Positions 44,584 through 55,116 of a stretch of 64,000 bases of DNA are shown one piece after another. A program made the translations under genes and the position numbers. The notes beneath the pieces were generated by a model that saw only the letters and a program-made list of their open reading frames with translations, was not told where the DNA came from and did no database searches. The DNA comes from Catellatospora tritici (GTDB taxonomy: Bacteria; Actinomycetota; Actinomycetes; Mycobacteriales; Micromonosporaceae): the NCBI RefSeq assembly GCF_019083965.1, contig NZ_JAHRCY010000007.1:193180-257179 (forward strand). Reading direction: 5' to 3'. Numbering within the stretch: position 1 is the stretch's first letter; the number at the start of each line of letters is the position of its first letter.

Positions 44584-44602
44584 TCCCTCCCAGACAGCTC
44601 CC

Positions 44603-44640
44603 AGCCCCGGTTCGCGCCTGCGAACCGGGGCTGTTGCGTT
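44603..44640 (+). terminator. Terminator after purM
   Basis: AGCCCCGGTTCGC pairs perfectly with GCGAACCGGGGCT across a 4-base loop, followed by GTTGCGTT. Confidence 0.85.
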
Positions 44641-44657
44641 AAACCGGAGCTGCTGAG

Positions 44658-44710
44658 TTAAGAAGGGGCCCTTCTACCACGCAAAGCGATAAGAAGGGGC
44701 CCTTCCTTAC
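44658..44710. repeat. Paired AAGAAGGGGCCCTTC palindrome repeats
   Basis: Two identical 15-base copies at 44660-44674 and 44691-44705, each centred on the palindrome AAGGGGCCCTT and flanked by TTA/TA. By recall, similar intergenic repeats occur in Micromonosporaceae genomes. Confidence 0.7.
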
Positions 44711-44711
44711 C

Positions 44712-45584
44712 TCACAACCAGGCGGAGAGGGTGGTGCGGAGGGAGGTGGGGTCTAGGCCGTGCCAGCGGGCGTGGTCGGCGGGGGTGCCGTATGCGTGCA
44801 GGTCGCGGCGGCCGACGCCGAGGCTGAGCAGCCGGTGCGGCCGGTCGGCCAGTGCCTGGCTGACGACGTGGGCGGAGGTGCCCGCCAGGTACGGCTCGAC
44901 CAGCACCACCTCGCCGGTGGCAGCCAGCGCCCGCAGGCCCATCACGTCGAACGGGCGGACGGTGTGCGTGTACGCCACCGTCACGTCCAGCCCTTCGGTG
45001 GCCGCGAGCACGGGCGCGAGCATCGGCCCGACCGCCACGACCAGTGGACCGGTGCCGTGGCGCACCGGCCGCAGCAACTCCGCCTCGGCGTACGCGATGT
45101 CGTTGACCTGGGTGGACAGGCGCAGGTAGACCGGGTCGTCGGTGGTGGCCGCGTCCCGTAGCAGCGGTCCGACCTCGCCCGGGTGCCCCGGCACCCGCAC
45201 GGTCCAGCCGGGCAGCGTGTCGATCAATGACACGTCCATCGGCGACATATGCGTGTAGCCCATCTCCGCGCCGTCGTACGAGGCGCCGACGCTGACCAGC
45301 ACCGCCCCGACGCCCTGGTGGGCCAGGTCCAGTTTGATCTGCTCGTACGCCCGGTCGACGACGAAGGTGGCGTAGCTGTGCGCGACCGGCCGCAGCCCGG
45401 TCAGGGCCAACCCGCCCGCGACTCCGATCATCAACTGCTCGCGGATGCCGACGTTGAGCACCCGGTCGGGGTGCGCGCGCAGCATCGGCTCGAACGCGGC
45501 CGCCGAGATGTCGGCCAGCACCAGCGCCGTACGCGGATCGTCTGTCAGCAGCTCGGCCATGGTGTCGGTGAACGCCTGGCGCAT
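44712..45584 (-). CDS. Split transketolase, C-terminal (pyrimidine-binding) subunit
   Basis: This predicted 290-residue protein corresponds to the pyrimidine and C-terminal domains of transketolase. Features are the TPP Glu region VLNVGIREQLMIGVAGGLALTG near residue 55 and the substrate-binding loop YTHMSP. The C-terminal domain includes VLVEPYLAGT. ATG 45584 lies one base from the stop of the N-terminal subunit gene, so the two are translated together. Split transketolases work as heterotetramers; some serve secondary metabolism rather than the pentose phosphate pathway. A palindrome like a SoxR box lies upstream of the pair. Confidence 0.9.
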   Translation of the reverse strand: MRQAFTDTMAELLTDDPRTALVLADISAAAFEPMLRAHPDRVLNVGIREQLMIGVAGGLALTGLRPVAHSYATFVVDRAYEQIKLDLAHQGVGAVLVSVGASYDGAEMGYTHMSPMDVSLIDTLPGWTVRVPGHPGEVGPLLRDAATTDDPVYLRLSTQVNDIAYAEAELLRPVRHGTGPLVVAVGPMLAPVLAATEGLDVTVAYTHTVRPFDVMGLRALAATGEVVLVEPYLAGTSAHVVSQALADRPHRLLSLGVGRRDLHAYGTPADHARWHGLDPTSLRTTLSAWL

Positions 45585-45585
45585 G

Positions 45586-46281
45586 TCAGCTTCCCTTCTT
45601 CTCGACCCGGGCGACGACCACATGCGGGCGGCCGGGGCGCGCGGCCCGCAGCCCCGCGTGAATGGCGTCGTGGTCGCGGCCGGCCACGGTCACGGCCGAC
45701 CAGCCGTGCACCTCGAACCGGGAGGCGATCCCGCCGGGCCAGCCCAGCGAGGCGGAGTCGTTGTCGACCACGATCGCGGTGACCGAGTCCAGCCCGGTCG
45801 CGCCGGCGTACGCGATGGCCTCGTGGTTGCTGCCCTCGTCGAGTTCGGCGTCGCCGAGCAGGACGTAGACCCGGGGTGCCAGGCGGCCCTGGGCCCGCAG
45901 CCCCAGCGCGGTGCCGATGCCCAGCCCCAGGCCGTGGCCGAGTGAACCCGAGCTGATCTCGACGCCGGGCACGCGCAGCCGGTCCGGGTGGTGCCCGAGC
46001 GGGCTGTCCGGCCCGGCCAGGTCGTCCAGCCACTCGTGCGGGATGAACCCCTTGGCAGCCAGTACGGCGTAATATGCGGCGGGGCCGTGGCCCTTGGAGA
46101 GCAGGAAGCGGTCGCGGTCGGGGTCGTCCGGTCGCTCCGGGTCGATCCGCAGCACCCGGTCGTAGAGCACCCAGATCACGTCCAGCGTCGAGAACGCGCT
46201 CGGCGCGTGCTTCTCGTCCCCTGTCAGCCGCTTGAGCAGCAGGGAGGTATCGGATAGCGGAGCAACCTCGATCACAGCCAT
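45586..46281 (-). CDS. Split transketolase, N-terminal (TPP-binding) subunit
   Basis: The predicted 231-residue subunit binds the thiamine diphosphate pyrophosphate. It has FLLSKGHGPAAYY near residue 60, ISSGSLGHGLGLGIGTALGL near 110 and the metal-binding GDAELDEGSNHEA (GDG-like) motif near 142. The ATG at 46281 is the first after the SoxR-box-like palindrome. Gene order N then C is the same as in other split transketolases. The reaction moves two-carbon units between sugar phosphates; the exact substrates are unknown. Confidence 0.9.
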   Translation of the reverse strand: MAVIEVAPLSDTSLLLKRLTGDEKHAPSAFSTLDVIWVLYDRVLRIDPERPDDPDRDRFLLSKGHGPAAYYAVLAAKGFIPHEWLDDLAGPDSPLGHHPDRLRVPGVEISSGSLGHGLGLGIGTALGLRAQGRLAPRVYVLLGDAELDEGSNHEAIAYAGATGLDSVTAIVVDNDSASLGWPGGIASRFEVHGWSAVTVAGRDHDAIHAGLRAARPGRPHVVVARVEKKGS

Positions 46282-46296
46282 ACAAGTAGAGTGCAA

Positions 46297-46314
46297 GTTC
46301 AAGTTCACTTGAAC
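46297..46314. promoter_or_regulatory. SoxR-box-like operator
   Basis: GTTCAAGTTCACTTGAAC is an 18-base dyad, perfect except for its two centre bases. It resembles the E. coli SoxR site (CCTCAAGTTAACTTGAGG) and lies between soxR and the divergent transketolase genes. Confidence 0.8.
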
Positions 46315-46329
46315 TCAAGGCGGTACGGG

Positions 46330-46770
46330 GTGCCTTCCACTGTGATGCTGACCATCGGCGAGCTGTCCGCCCGCAGCGGCGTCGCCCCATCGGCTCTTCG
46401 CTTCTACGAGCAGCGCGGACTGATCCACTCCGTGCGCACCGGCGGCAACCAGCGCCGGTACGAGCGCAGCGAACTGCGTCGGGTCTCCTTCATCCGCATC
46501 GCCCAGCAGGTGGGCGTCTCGCTGGAGCGCATCAGCACCGCCCTGGCCGACCTGCCCGAGGGCCGCACCCCGACCAAGGCCGACTGGGCCCGCCTGTCGG
46601 CACACTGGCGCGCCGAACTCGACGACAAGATCGCCCTGCTGGAACGACTGCGGGACACCCTCGACGGCTGCATCGGCTGCGGCTGCCTGTCGTTGCAGAG
46701 CTGCAAGCTGCACAACCCCGGTGACGCCCGCGCCGCCGAGGGCCCCGGACCCCGCACACTCCTGGGCTGA
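46330..46770 (+). CDS. soxR: Redox-sensing regulator SoxR
   Basis: This predicted 146-residue MerR-family regulator has a winged helix (LTIGELSARSGVAPSALRFYEQRGLIHSVRTGGNQRRYERSE) and a dimerisation helix. Its [2Fe-2S] cluster motif CIGCGCLSLQSC (C-x2-C-x-C-x5-C) is diagnostic of SoxR. Redox-active molecules oxidise the cluster, and SoxR then turns on promoters with a long spacer. GTG 46330 is likely; GTG 46342 and ATG 46345 are alternatives. The dyad just upstream is shared with the divergent transketolase pair, suggesting autoregulation and control of that pair. Confidence 0.94.
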   Translation: MPSTVMLTIGELSARSGVAPSALRFYEQRGLIHSVRTGGNQRRYERSELRRVSFIRIAQQVGVSLERISTALADLPEGRTPTKADWARLSAHWRAELDDKIALLERLRDTLDGCIGCGCLSLQSCKLHNPGDARAAEGPGPRTLLG

Positions 46771-46846
46771 AGCCGGTCGCGAGGCCGACGGGGTTCCACC
46801 CTTATTGCTGGGGCCGGGACGTGACGTCTGCCCGTACCGTGGCGTA

Positions 46847-47527
46847 GTGACCGATATCGAGCTGGAGCATCCACCCATGCCCCGGCGCTACGTCAAGCGC
46901 AGGGCGATCGCGAGCGGCCTGCTCGTCGTGCTGGCGCTCACCGGCGCGGGTGCCGTCGCGGCCAGCTTCTACTACGACTCCGTGCCCGCCCCGCACCTGG
47001 AGGACTTCCGGCCGGGGTATGCGCAGGTGGCCCTGGGGCAGCTGGCGCCGCAGGTGCGCGAGGCGTTCGTCGCCGCGGTGGATCCCGAGTTCTACGAGCG
47101 GCGCTCGGCGCTGCACGCCTCACCGATCACGCTCGGCTGTGTCGCGGCGATCACCCACGATGCCGTGATCGACAGCGACGGCAGTTGGCGCGGGCGCGTG
47201 CTGGCCAGCAAGCTCGAGGACCGGTACACCCTGGAGGAAGTGCTGGGCTGCTACCTGAACTCGGCCGAGTTCGCGCCCGGCGTCGTCGGCCTGGCGGCGG
47301 CGGCCAAGTCCTTCGCGGGGCACGAGGCGCCCAGCCTGACCACCGCCGAGGCGGTGCTGCTGGCGGGCAGGCTGGCCCCGTTCGGCGCGGCCCCGCACAG
47401 CGAGCAGGAGGCGGCCGCCCGCAAGCCCGAGATCGTGCTGGCGATGCTCGCACACGGCTGGCTGACCGAAGCCGAGGTGAAGCAGCTCGGCGTGCTGACC
47501 GCGACCACGACCGGCCAGCCGAGCTGA
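46847..47527 (+). CDS. Degenerate GT51 transglycosylase-like protein
   Basis: The predicted 226-residue protein has one N-terminal membrane helix and an outer domain matching parts of the GT51 (penicillin-binding protein transglycosylase) fold. The best match is KLEDRYTLEEVLGCYLNSAEFAPGVVGLAAAAKSFAG, then LTTAEAVLLAGRL. The first catalytic Glu (normally in AxxEDxxFxxH) is not kept: the site reads AAVDPEFYER. The second Glu is also absent from the expected place. It is shorter than a real transglycosylase, so it is probably not catalytic, and may bind glycan strands. GTG 46847 lacks a strong ribosome site. Confidence 0.65.
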   Translation: MTDIELEHPPMPRRYVKRRAIASGLLVVLALTGAGAVAASFYYDSVPAPHLEDFRPGYAQVALGQLAPQVREAFVAAVDPEFYERRSALHASPITLGCVAAITHDAVIDSDGSWRGRVLASKLEDRYTLEEVLGCYLNSAEFAPGVVGLAAAAKSFAGHEAPSLTTAEAVLLAGRLAPFGAAPHSEQEAAARKPEIVLAMLAHGWLTEAEVKQLGVLTATTTGQPS

Positions 47528-47531
47528 ACTG

Positions 47532-47587
47532 GAACCGGGCCACACCTCCTGGGTTGTGTGTACAACCCAGGAGGTGTGGCCCGGTTC
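47532..47587. terminator. Very long perfect hairpin, bidirectional terminator
   Basis: A 26-bp perfect stem (47532-47557 with 47562-47587) and 4-base loop lie between two convergent genes, the GT51-like gene and purL. Confidence 0.9.
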
Positions 47588-47592
47588 TTCGA

Positions 47593-50018
<2,426 letters not shown>

Positions 50019-50022
<4 letters not shown>

Positions 50023-50702
50023 GCGGGCACCCCCACGCCGGCCAGGTGCTTGAGCACCGAGGAGAAGAATCCGAGACCGTCCAGCGACGGACCGGTCAGC
50101 GCTTCGACGGCGTGCTCCGGGTGCGGCATGATGCCCAGCACGTTGCCGGCCGCGTTGCGGATGGCCGCGATGTCGCGCGTCGAGCCGTTCGGGTTGCCGC
50201 GGATGTAGCGCGCGACGATCTGGCCGTTGGCTTCCAGCTCGTCCAGCGTGCGCTGGTCGGCGACGTAGCAGCCCTCACCGTTCTTCACCGGGACCAGGAT
50301 CTCCTGGCCGGTGTTGAAGTGGTTGGTCCACGCCGTGTCGCTGTTCTCGATCCGCAGCCACTGGTCGCGGTTGCGGAAGTGCAGGTGCTGGTTACGGGTC
50401 AGCGCGCCGGGCAGCAGGTGGGCCTCGCACAGGATCTGGAAGCCGTTGCAGATGCCCAGCACGGGCATGCCGTCGCGTGCGGCCGCGGAGATCGTCTCCA
50501 TCACCGGGGCGAACCGGGCGATGGCGCCGCAGCGCAGGTAGTCACCGTAGGAGAAGCCGCCCGGGAGCACCACGGCGTCGACGCCGTGCAGGTCCGGGTC
50601 GGCGTGCCAGAGCCGAACCACGTCGGCGCCGGCGATGCGTGCGGCCCGCGCCGCGTCCCCGTCGTCCAGCGAACCGGGGAAGGTCACCACACCGATCTTC
50701 AT
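50019..50702 (-). CDS. purQ: FGAM synthase glutaminase subunit PurQ
   Basis: This 227-residue class I glutamine amidotransferase supplies ammonia to PurL. The nucleophile Cys lies in [11 protein letters not shown] near residue 88; the His and Glu of the triad are in [11 protein letters not shown] near 205. The start overlaps the purS stop, and the stop overlaps the purL start, by four bases each, so the three subunits are translated as one coupled unit. Confidence 0.97.
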
Positions 50703-50941
50703 ACCGCTTCGACAACCCTGATCTCGTAGTCCTCGATCACCGGGTTGGCCAGCAGCTTGTCCGCGATCTCGCGGGCGCGCTCCAGGTCCACCTCACCGGC
50801 GAAGTCGATCTCCACACGTCGACCGATCCGCACCGAGGCGACGTCATTGACGCCGAGGCGGGGCAGCGCGTTCGCGACGGCCTGCCCCTGCGGGTCGAGG
50901 ATCTCGGGCTTAAGCATGACGTCAACCACGACGCGAGCCAC
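50699..50941 (-). CDS. purS: FGAM synthase subunit PurS
   Basis: The 80-residue protein has the ferredoxin-like PurS fold, beginning [29 protein letters not shown] and ending EIRVVEAV. PurS bridges PurQ and PurL to hold the ammonia channel. It is the first gene of purSQL. The 118 bases upstream hold the promoter region, but no clear regulator site was found. Confidence 0.95.
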   Translation of the reverse strand: MARVVVDVMLKPEILDPQGQAVANALPRLGVNDVASVRIGRRVEIDFAGEVDLERAREIADKLLANPVIEDYEIRVVEAV

Positions 50942-51060
50942 GGGGAAACTCCTGACTATCTTCTATGTCTGCCTGTCCGCCACGGGCAACCTCAGATTAC
51001 CGGGCGTCAGATCCCCGACGAATTCCGGGCACCCGCAATGACCTCACGTTTTCACTCACG

Positions 51061-51663
51061 TCACAGCGCTGAGACCAAGGTCACGACGGCGAGAACGCCG
51101 CAGACGGCCGCGCCTACGTAACGGATGACAGCGAGTTTCACCCGTTTCAAGAGCCATCGACCGAGCAGCACGGCCAGGCCCGAGACGGCTGCCAGGCCGG
51201 CCCAGCCGCCGAGGAACGTGGGCAGCGCCGGGTTGCCCCGGGCGACCAGGCCCGCGATCAGGAACTGGGACAGATCGCCCCACTCGGCCGTGAACAGCAC
51301 CAGGAAGCTCGCCACGGCCGCCCGCCAGCCCCGCTTGGGCTCGACGACCTTCGCGCCGAACTCCTCCTCCTGCTCCTTCTCCTCGGCGTCGGCGTTGCGG
51401 GCGCCGCGCGCCAGGACCACCCCGCCGATCAGGAACAGCCCCGCCGCGACGAACTGCACCGGCCGCGCCGGCAGCTTCGTCAGCAGGGCTCCAGCCAGCA
51501 CCGCGATCACGCACTGCACCCCGAACGCCGCCACCACCCCCAGCCAGGTGGGCAGCGGCGGATACCGGGTGCTCAGCACCAGGGTCGCCACGAAGGTCTT
51601 GTCCGGCAACTCCACCGGGAAGATGGCTACGAAAGCCACCAACAGTGCGGTAACGAACTCCAC
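51061..51663 (-). CDS. TMEM165/GDT1 (UPF0016) family cation transporter
   Basis: The 200-residue protein has about six membrane helices in two inverted halves. Each half carries the family motif: VELPDKTFVATL near residue 18 and AEWGDLSQFLIA near residue 125 (E-x-G/P-D-K/L-T/S). The loop between (about 90-112) is Glu-rich. GDT1 proteins exchange manganese or calcium for protons. It is a single gene, divergent from the TM2-domain gene. Metal specificity is not known, and no manganese riboswitch was seen. Confidence 0.9.
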   Translation of the reverse strand: MEFVTALLVAFVAIFPVELPDKTFVATLVLSTRYPPLPTWLGVVAAFGVQCVIAVLAGALLTKLPARPVQFVAAGLFLIGGVVLARGARNADAEEKEQEEEFGAKVVEPKRGWRAAVASFLVLFTAEWGDLSQFLIAGLVARGNPALPTFLGGWAGLAAVSGLAVLLGRWLLKRVKLAVIRYVGAAVCGVLAVVTLVSAL

Positions 51664-51726
51664 CAGCCGATCTTCTCAGCCGTACGGGTGGAAGCGCGGC
51701 TGGAGCGCGCTCGATACGGTCAGCAC

Positions 51727-52170
51727 ATGACTTATCCGCCACCCCAGCCGGACCCGTACCAGCCGGCCCCGTACCAGTCGGATCCGCACCAACTGGACTC
51801 GTACCAGCCGGACCCGTACCAGCCGTACGCTCTCGCGCCGGTCTCCGCGACGCCGACCTACGCGACCGGGACCGTGCTGTCCGACAAGAGCAAGGTCGTC
51901 GCGGGCCTGCTGCAGTTGCTGCCCGGCTTCTTCATGGGCCTGGGCGGGATCGGCCGCCTCTACGCCGGGCACACCACCGTCGGCATCCTCCAGATCTGCG
52001 CGACGGTGGTCGGTTGGATCTCGTTCTGGTGCGGGTTCTTCCTGAACATCTTCGTGCTGTTCATCCCGTTCTTGATCTACGGCGCGATCTGGCTGTGGTT
52101 CGTCGTCGACGGCGTCGTCCTGCTGGCGGGCAATCCGGTCGACGGCCAGGGCCGACCCCTGCGCCCTTGA
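51727..52170 (+). CDS. TM2-domain membrane protein
   Basis: This predicted 147-residue protein begins with a disordered Pro/Tyr/Gln/Asp tract (repeats of PYQPDPYQ). A TM2 domain of two helices around FFMGLGGIGRLYAGHTTVGILQICATVVGW follows, and then a third hydrophobic stretch (IFVLFIPFLIYGAIWLWFVVDGVVLL). The start at ATG 51727 follows from the tract. TM2 proteins are common in actinobacteria, with unknown function. It converges with purB. Confidence 0.85.
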   Translation: MTYPPPQPDPYQPAPYQSDPHQLDSYQPDPYQPYALAPVSATPTYATGTVLSDKSKVVAGLLQLLPGFFMGLGGIGRLYAGHTTVGILQICATVVGWISFWCGFFLNIFVLFIPFLIYGAIWLWFVVDGVVLLAGNPVDGQGRPLRP

Positions 52171-52219
52171 TCCGCACCGGTCCGCGCCCGCCGGCATCGC
52201 GGCGGGCGCGGCCCGATGA

Positions 52220-53659
52220 TCACAGGATCGCGCCCGGCGTGTACGCCGCGGCCGCCGGGTGCTGCGCTGCGATCTTCTCCACCTGCGCCACCACCGCGGC
52301 CACCTGCGCCGACGCCGCGCCCACGAACGCGGCCCGGTCGGCGACCAGCGTGTCGATCTCGGCCCGGGTCAGGCCCAGCCGCGCGTCGGCGGCGAGCCGG
52401 TCGAACAGGTCGTTGTCGGCCTGGCCCCGTTCGCGCATGGCCAGCGCCACGCCCACCGCGTGCTCCTTGATCGCCTCGTGTGCCGTCTCCCGGCCCACAC
52501 CCTTCTTCACCGCGCCCACCAGCACCTTCGTGGTGGCCAGGAAGGGCAGGTAGCGGTCCAGCTCCCGGTTGATCACCGCCGGGTACGCGCCGAACTCGTC
52601 GAGCACGGTCAGGAACGTCTGGAACAGGCCGTCCAGGGCGAAGAACGCGTCCGGCAGGGCCACCCGGCGCACCACCGAGCAGGAGACGTCGCCCTCGTTC
52701 CACTGGTCGCCGGCCAGTTCACCGGCCATATGCACGTACCCCCGGACGATCACGGCCAGGCCGTTGATCCGCTCGCTGGAGCGCGTGTTCATCTTGTGCG
52801 GCATCGCCGACGAGCCGACCTGGCCCGGCTTGAAGCCCTCGGTGGCCAGCTCCTGGCCGACCATCAGCCGGATCGTCGTGGCCAGGCTGGACGGCGCCGC
52901 CGCCGCCTGCGCCAGCGCGCTCAGCACGTCGAAGTCGAGCGAGCGCGGGTAGACCTGGCCGACGCTGTCGAGCACCCGCTGGAAGCCCAGGTGCCCGGCG
53001 ACGCGGCGCTCCAGCTCGGCGACCTTCGCGGCGTCGCCGTCGAACAGGTCGAGCTGGTCGGCGGCGGTGCCGACCGGGCCCTTGATGCCGCGCAGGGGGT
53101 AGCGGGCGATCAGCTCGTCGATTCGCTCGTACGCGATGAGCAGTTCCTGAGCGGCCGAGGCGAACCGCTTGCCCAACGTCGTGGCCTGCGCCGGGACGTT
53201 GTGCGAGCGGCCGGTCATGATCGTCGCGTCGTACTCGGTGGCGCGGGCGGCCAGGCGGGTCAGCGCCGACACCATGCGGTCGCGCATCAGCAGCAGCGAG
53301 TCGCGGATCTGCAGCTGCTCGACGTTCTCGGTGAGGTCCCGCGAGGTCATCCCCTTGTGGACGTGCTCATGCCCGGCCAGCTCACTGAACTCCTCGATGC
53401 GGGCCTTCACGTCGTGGCGGGTCACCCGCTCGCGGGCGGCGATCGAGTCCAGGTCGACCGTGTCCAGCACCCGCTCGTACGACTCGAGCACGCCGTCGGG
53501 CAGGGTGATGCCGAGGTCGCGCTGGGCCCGCAGCACCGCGAGCCACAGGCGCCGCTCGGCGCGCACCTTCTCCTCGGGCGACCACAGCGAGACCAGCTCA
53601 GCAGAGGCATACCGAGCGGCAAGAACGTTAGGCACCTGGGATTTCGTCACGTACCTCAT
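52220..53659 (-). CDS. purB: Adenylosuccinate lyase PurB
   Basis: This 479-residue enzyme acts twice in AMP synthesis, releasing fumarate from SAICAR and adenylosuccinate. It has the signature GSSAMPHKMNTRSSERI near residue 285, HVHKGMTSRDLTENVEQL near 95 (catalytic His) and GRSHNVPAQATTLGKRF near 152 (second His). ATG 53659 was chosen; GTG 53650 and ATG 53671 are also possible. It is unlinked to purSQL, 2.7 kb away. Confidence 0.95.
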   Translation of the reverse strand: MRYVTKSQVPNVLAARYASAELVSLWSPEEKVRAERRLWLAVLRAQRDLGITLPDGVLESYERVLDTVDLDSIAARERVTRHDVKARIEEFSELAGHEHVHKGMTSRDLTENVEQLQIRDSLLLMRDRMVSALTRLAARATEYDATIMTGRSHNVPAQATTLGKRFASAAQELLIAYERIDELIARYPLRGIKGPVGTAADQLDLFDGDAAKVAELERRVAGHLGFQRVLDSVGQVYPRSLDFDVLSALAQAAAAPSSLATTIRLMVGQELATEGFKPGQVGSSAMPHKMNTRSSERINGLAVIVRGYVHMAGELAGDQWNEGDVSCSVVRRVALPDAFFALDGLFQTFLTVLDEFGAYPAVINRELDRYLPFLATTKVLVGAVKKGVGRETAHEAIKEHAVGVALAMRERGQADNDLFDRLAADARLGLTRAEIDTLVADRAAFVGAASAQVAAVVAQVEKIAAQHPAAAAYTPGAIL

Positions 53660-53683
53660 TCTCGCACGCACGCTAGATCATCG

Positions 53684-53742
53684 AAGTTGCCGGGCAATCG
53701 GGCGTATCTTGGGCGGTCATACCCCCGATTGCCCGGCAACTT
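53684..53742. repeat. Hairpin repeat with ATCTTGG loop, copy 2
   Basis: A perfect 19-base arm (53684-53702) and its complement (53724-53742) enclose a loop GTATCTTGGGCGGTCATAC. The layout matches the copies at 11498 and 57230, although the arms differ. ATCTTGG recurs at 53749. Confidence 0.75.
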
Positions 53743-53807
53743 GCGCACGATCTTGGGCCCGCACCGCACCGCACCGCGGGGCGGGGGCGGGGCGGGGCGG
53801 GGGCGGG

Positions 53808-55070
53808 TCAGCGTTCGAGGACGGCGACGACGCCTTGGCCGCCGGCGGCGCAGATGGAGATGAGGGCGCGGCCGCCGCCGCGTTGGGCCAGCAGCTTCGC
53901 GGCGGTGGCCACGATGCGGCCGCCGGTGGCGGCGAACGGGTGCCCGGCCGCCAGCGAGGAGCCGTTGACGTTGAGCTTGGCCCGGTCGATGGTGCCGAGA
54001 CCGTTGGCCTCCCAGGCCGCGAGCGTGGCCAGGACCTGCGAGGCGAACGCCTCGTGGATCTCGTACAGGTCGAAGTCCCGCAGTTTCAGGCCGAGTCGGC
54101 CCAGCAGCTGGGGCACGGCGTACACCGGGGCCATGAGCAGGCCCTCGGGCTCGGGGTCGCCGTGCACGAAGTCGACGGCGGCGGTCTGCGCCGTGACGAA
54201 GTTCGCCAGCACGGGCAGGTTGCGCTCACGGGCCCAGTCCTCGGTGCCCAACAGCACCACGGCCGCGCCGTCGGTGAGCGGGGTCGAGTTGCCCGCGGTC
54301 ATGGTGGGGTTGGCGCCGCGCAGGCCGTACACGGGCTTGAGGCTGCCCAGCTTCTCCAGCGAGCTGTCCGGGCGCAGGTTCTGGTCGCGGGTGAGGCCGA
54401 GGTACGGCGTGAGCAGGTCGTCGAAGAAGCCCGCCTCGTACGCGGCGGCCAGCTTGCGGTGCGAGTCGAGCGCCAGCTCGTCCTGTTCGGCCCGGCCGAT
54501 GCTCCACCGCTCGGCGGTCAGCGCGGCGTGCTCGCCCATGGACAGCCCGGTGCGCGGCTCGGAGTTGCGGGGGATCTCCGGCTGGAACGGTTGCAACGGG
54601 CGCAGCATCATCGCCGCCTTCAGCCGCTCGCCGGTGGTACGCGCGTTGTTGAGCCGCAGCAGCACCCGCCGGAACTGCTCGTTGAGGGCAAGAGGCGCGT
54701 CGGAGGTGGTGTCCACGCCGCCGCCGATGCCCGAGTCGAGCTGCCCCAGCGCGATCTTGTTCGCGATGTAGGTGATCGCCTGGAGACCGGTGCCGCAGGC
54801 CTGCTGCAGGTCGACCGCCGGGGTGGCCGGATCGAGGCCGGTGCCCAGCACCGACTCGCGGGTCAGGTTGAAGTCGCGCGAGTGCTTGAGCACCGCGCCC
54901 GCGGCGACCTCGCCGAGGCGCTGCCCGGCCAGCCCGAACCGGGCGATCAGCCCGTCCAGCGCGGCGGTGAGCATGTCCTGGTTGGAGGCCTTGGCGTAGC
55001 GGCTGTTGGAGCGGGCGAACGGGATGCGGTTGCCGCCGATGACGGCTACCCGGCGCACCTGATCAGTCAC
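53808..55070 (-). CDS. fadA2: Acetyl-CoA C-acyltransferase (FadA2/FadI-like thiolase)
   Basis: This 420-residue thiolase has the nucleophile Cys in LQQACGTGLQ near residue 92, the His in EIHEAFASQ and GHPFAATGGR, and the second Cys in SICAAGGQG near the C terminus. It is longer than a standard thiolase by about 30 residues in the loop around 140-175, as in FadA2/FadI. It diverges from a fabG4-htdX pair across a perfect 20-base palindrome. The same three genes form a set in mycobacteria (fadA2, fabG4, htdX), where they act in fatty acid metabolism. Confidence 0.9.
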   Translation of the reverse strand: MTDQVRRVAVIGGNRIPFARSNSRYAKASNQDMLTAALDGLIARFGLAGQRLGEVAAGAVLKHSRDFNLTRESVLGTGLDPATPAVDLQQACGTGLQAITYIANKIALGQLDSGIGGGVDTTSDAPLALNEQFRRVLLRLNNARTTGERLKAAMMLRPLQPFQPEIPRNSEPRTGLSMGEHAALTAERWSIGRAEQDELALDSHRKLAAAYEAGFFDDLLTPYLGLTRDQNLRPDSSLEKLGSLKPVYGLRGANPTMTAGNSTPLTDGAAVVLLGTEDWARERNLPVLANFVTAQTAAVDFVHGDPEPEGLLMAPVYAVPQLLGRLGLKLRDFDLYEIHEAFASQVLATLAAWEANGLGTIDRAKLNVNGSSLAAGHPFAATGGRIVATAAKLLAQRGGGRALISICAAGGQGVVAVLER

Positions 55071-55089
55071 AACAGCCTCCTGGTGTCTA

Positions 55090-55109
55090 ACCTTACTCGC
55101 GAGTAAGGT
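55090..55109. promoter_or_regulatory. 20-bp perfect palindromic operator
   Basis: ACCTTACTCGCGAGTAAGGT lies in the 46-base gap between the divergent thiolase and fabG4-type genes. It is probably a TetR-type site controlling both; the regulator is not in the window. Confidence 0.8.
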
Positions 55110-55116
55110 CTACCGC

